Part shown: piece after piece, positions 6,921 through 7,099 of the stretch | How positions within the stretch are numbered: the first letter of the stretch is position 1 | How the letters are laid out: each line of letters starts with the position of its first letter | Origin: Bacteroidia bacterium | GTDB taxonomy: Bacteria; Bacteroidota; Bacteroidia; JABEUT01 | Assembly (NCBI GenBank): GCA_013044305.1 | Contig: JABEUT010000149.1 | Location: forward strand, 1 to 7,099 | Length of the DNA stretch: 7,099 nucleotides | Reading direction: 5' to 3' | Position numbers and translations under genes: made by a program | The notes under the pieces: generated by a model | The model's input: the letters and a program-made list of their open reading frames with translations, nothing else | Database searches by the model: none | Told to the model about the DNA's origin: nothing

Positions 6921-6945
6921 TACCCCTAAACCCCAGAAGGGGCTT
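6921..6945. repeat. REP-like palindromic unit, left copy
   Basis: This 25-bp unit has the pattern TACCCC-TAAA-CCCC-AGAA-GGGG-CTT. The CCCC/GGGG arms make a local hairpin with a 4-nt loop, and the extra leading CCCC offers an alternative partner. It resembles the CCCC-A/T-CCCC-GGGG intergenic repeats I know from many Bacteroidetes genomes. The second copy, in inverted orientation, lies 30 bp away. Confidence 0.7.
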
Positions 6946-6975
6946 AAAAAGCAACTTCCCTAATCAAATTGACTC

Positions 6976-7000
6976 AAGGCCCCATTAGGGGCTTGGGGTA
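6976..7000. repeat. REP-like palindromic unit, right copy (inverted)
   Basis: This is the inverted partner of the unit at 6921-6945. Its complement reads TACCCC-AAG-CCCC-TAAT-GGGG-CCTT. Locally, GCCCC and GGGGC form a perfect 5-bp stem with a 4-nt loop. The outer TACCCC (left copy) and GGGGTA (this copy) also pair across the whole 80-bp element, a layout like a two-unit BIME. It may act as a bidirectional terminator or mRNA-end stabiliser between the right-edge gene and msrA. Confidence 0.7.
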
Positions 7001-7029
7001 AAATAAACCATTTTTTTACTGATCCACTA

Positions 7030-7098
7030 CTAAATCGTCCAGGTGTTTTCGCCCGACAATATTTTAGACAAGGGTAGTTTTCCTTTTTTGGCCACTGC
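7030..7098 (-). CDS. Possible C-terminal tail of an unidentified gene (partial)
   Basis: The minus strand is open from the right edge for 22 codons, ending GKLPLSKILSGENTWTI and closed by tandem stops (TAG TAG). The composition looks protein-like. It lies on the same strand as all other genes, and the REP pair directly after it is typical of a gene end. I do not recognise the protein. With only 22 residues, a chance open frame cannot be excluded. No other frame at this edge gives a better candidate. Confidence 0.3.
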   Translation of the reverse strand, partial: AVAKKGKLPLSKILSGENTWTI

Positions 7099-7099
7099 C

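Overview
The window looks like a chromosomal segment from a member of the Bacteroidota (Bacteroidetes). Four things point there. It carries PorX, a CheY-PglZ response regulator typical of that phylum. Its aconitase is of the mitochondrial-like type known from Bacteroidetes. Start codons sit behind A/T-rich leaders with no Shine-Dalgarno sequence. Candidate promoters match the phylum's TAnnTTTG -7 element. I cannot name the genus. All genes I can support are on the minus strand, so transcription runs from the right edge to the left edge.

In transcription order, from right to left: (1) a possible C-terminal tail of an unidentified gene at the right edge (7030-7098). (2) A pair of inverted REP-like CCCC/GGGG palindromes (6921-7000). 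(3) msrA, an apparently exported methionine sulfoxide reductase A, with its own promoter. (4) acn, aconitase, with a candidate promoter in the gap after msrA. (5) A small antibiotic-biosynthesis-monooxygenase-fold (ABM) protein. (6) A GAF-like/SpoIIE PP2C phosphatase 38 bp downstream, probably co-transcribed with the ABM gene. (7) A 246-bp gap holding a 9-bp inverted repeat, a candidate porX promoter with a small palindrome, and four tandem heptamers just before the porX start codon. (8) porX. (9) The first 33 codons of tsaE, running off the left edge from a GTG start. No gene-free stretch exceeds 300 bases.

The genes do not form one pathway. msrA (oxidative repair) and acn (citric acid cycle, with an oxidant-sensitive Fe-S cluster) are metabolic or stress genes. 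The SpoIIE phosphatase and PorX are both signalling proteins: one probably acts in serine/threonine partner switching, the other is the response regulator of type IX secretion. Their adjacency is the most suggestive functional context here, but a shared pathway is inference. TsaE belongs to the t6A tRNA modification machinery. I found no CRISPR array, tRNA, rRNA, intact insertion sequence or clearly novel defence or biosynthetic system. The unusual content is mainly non-coding: the heptamer array, the REP pair and the inverted repeats around porX.
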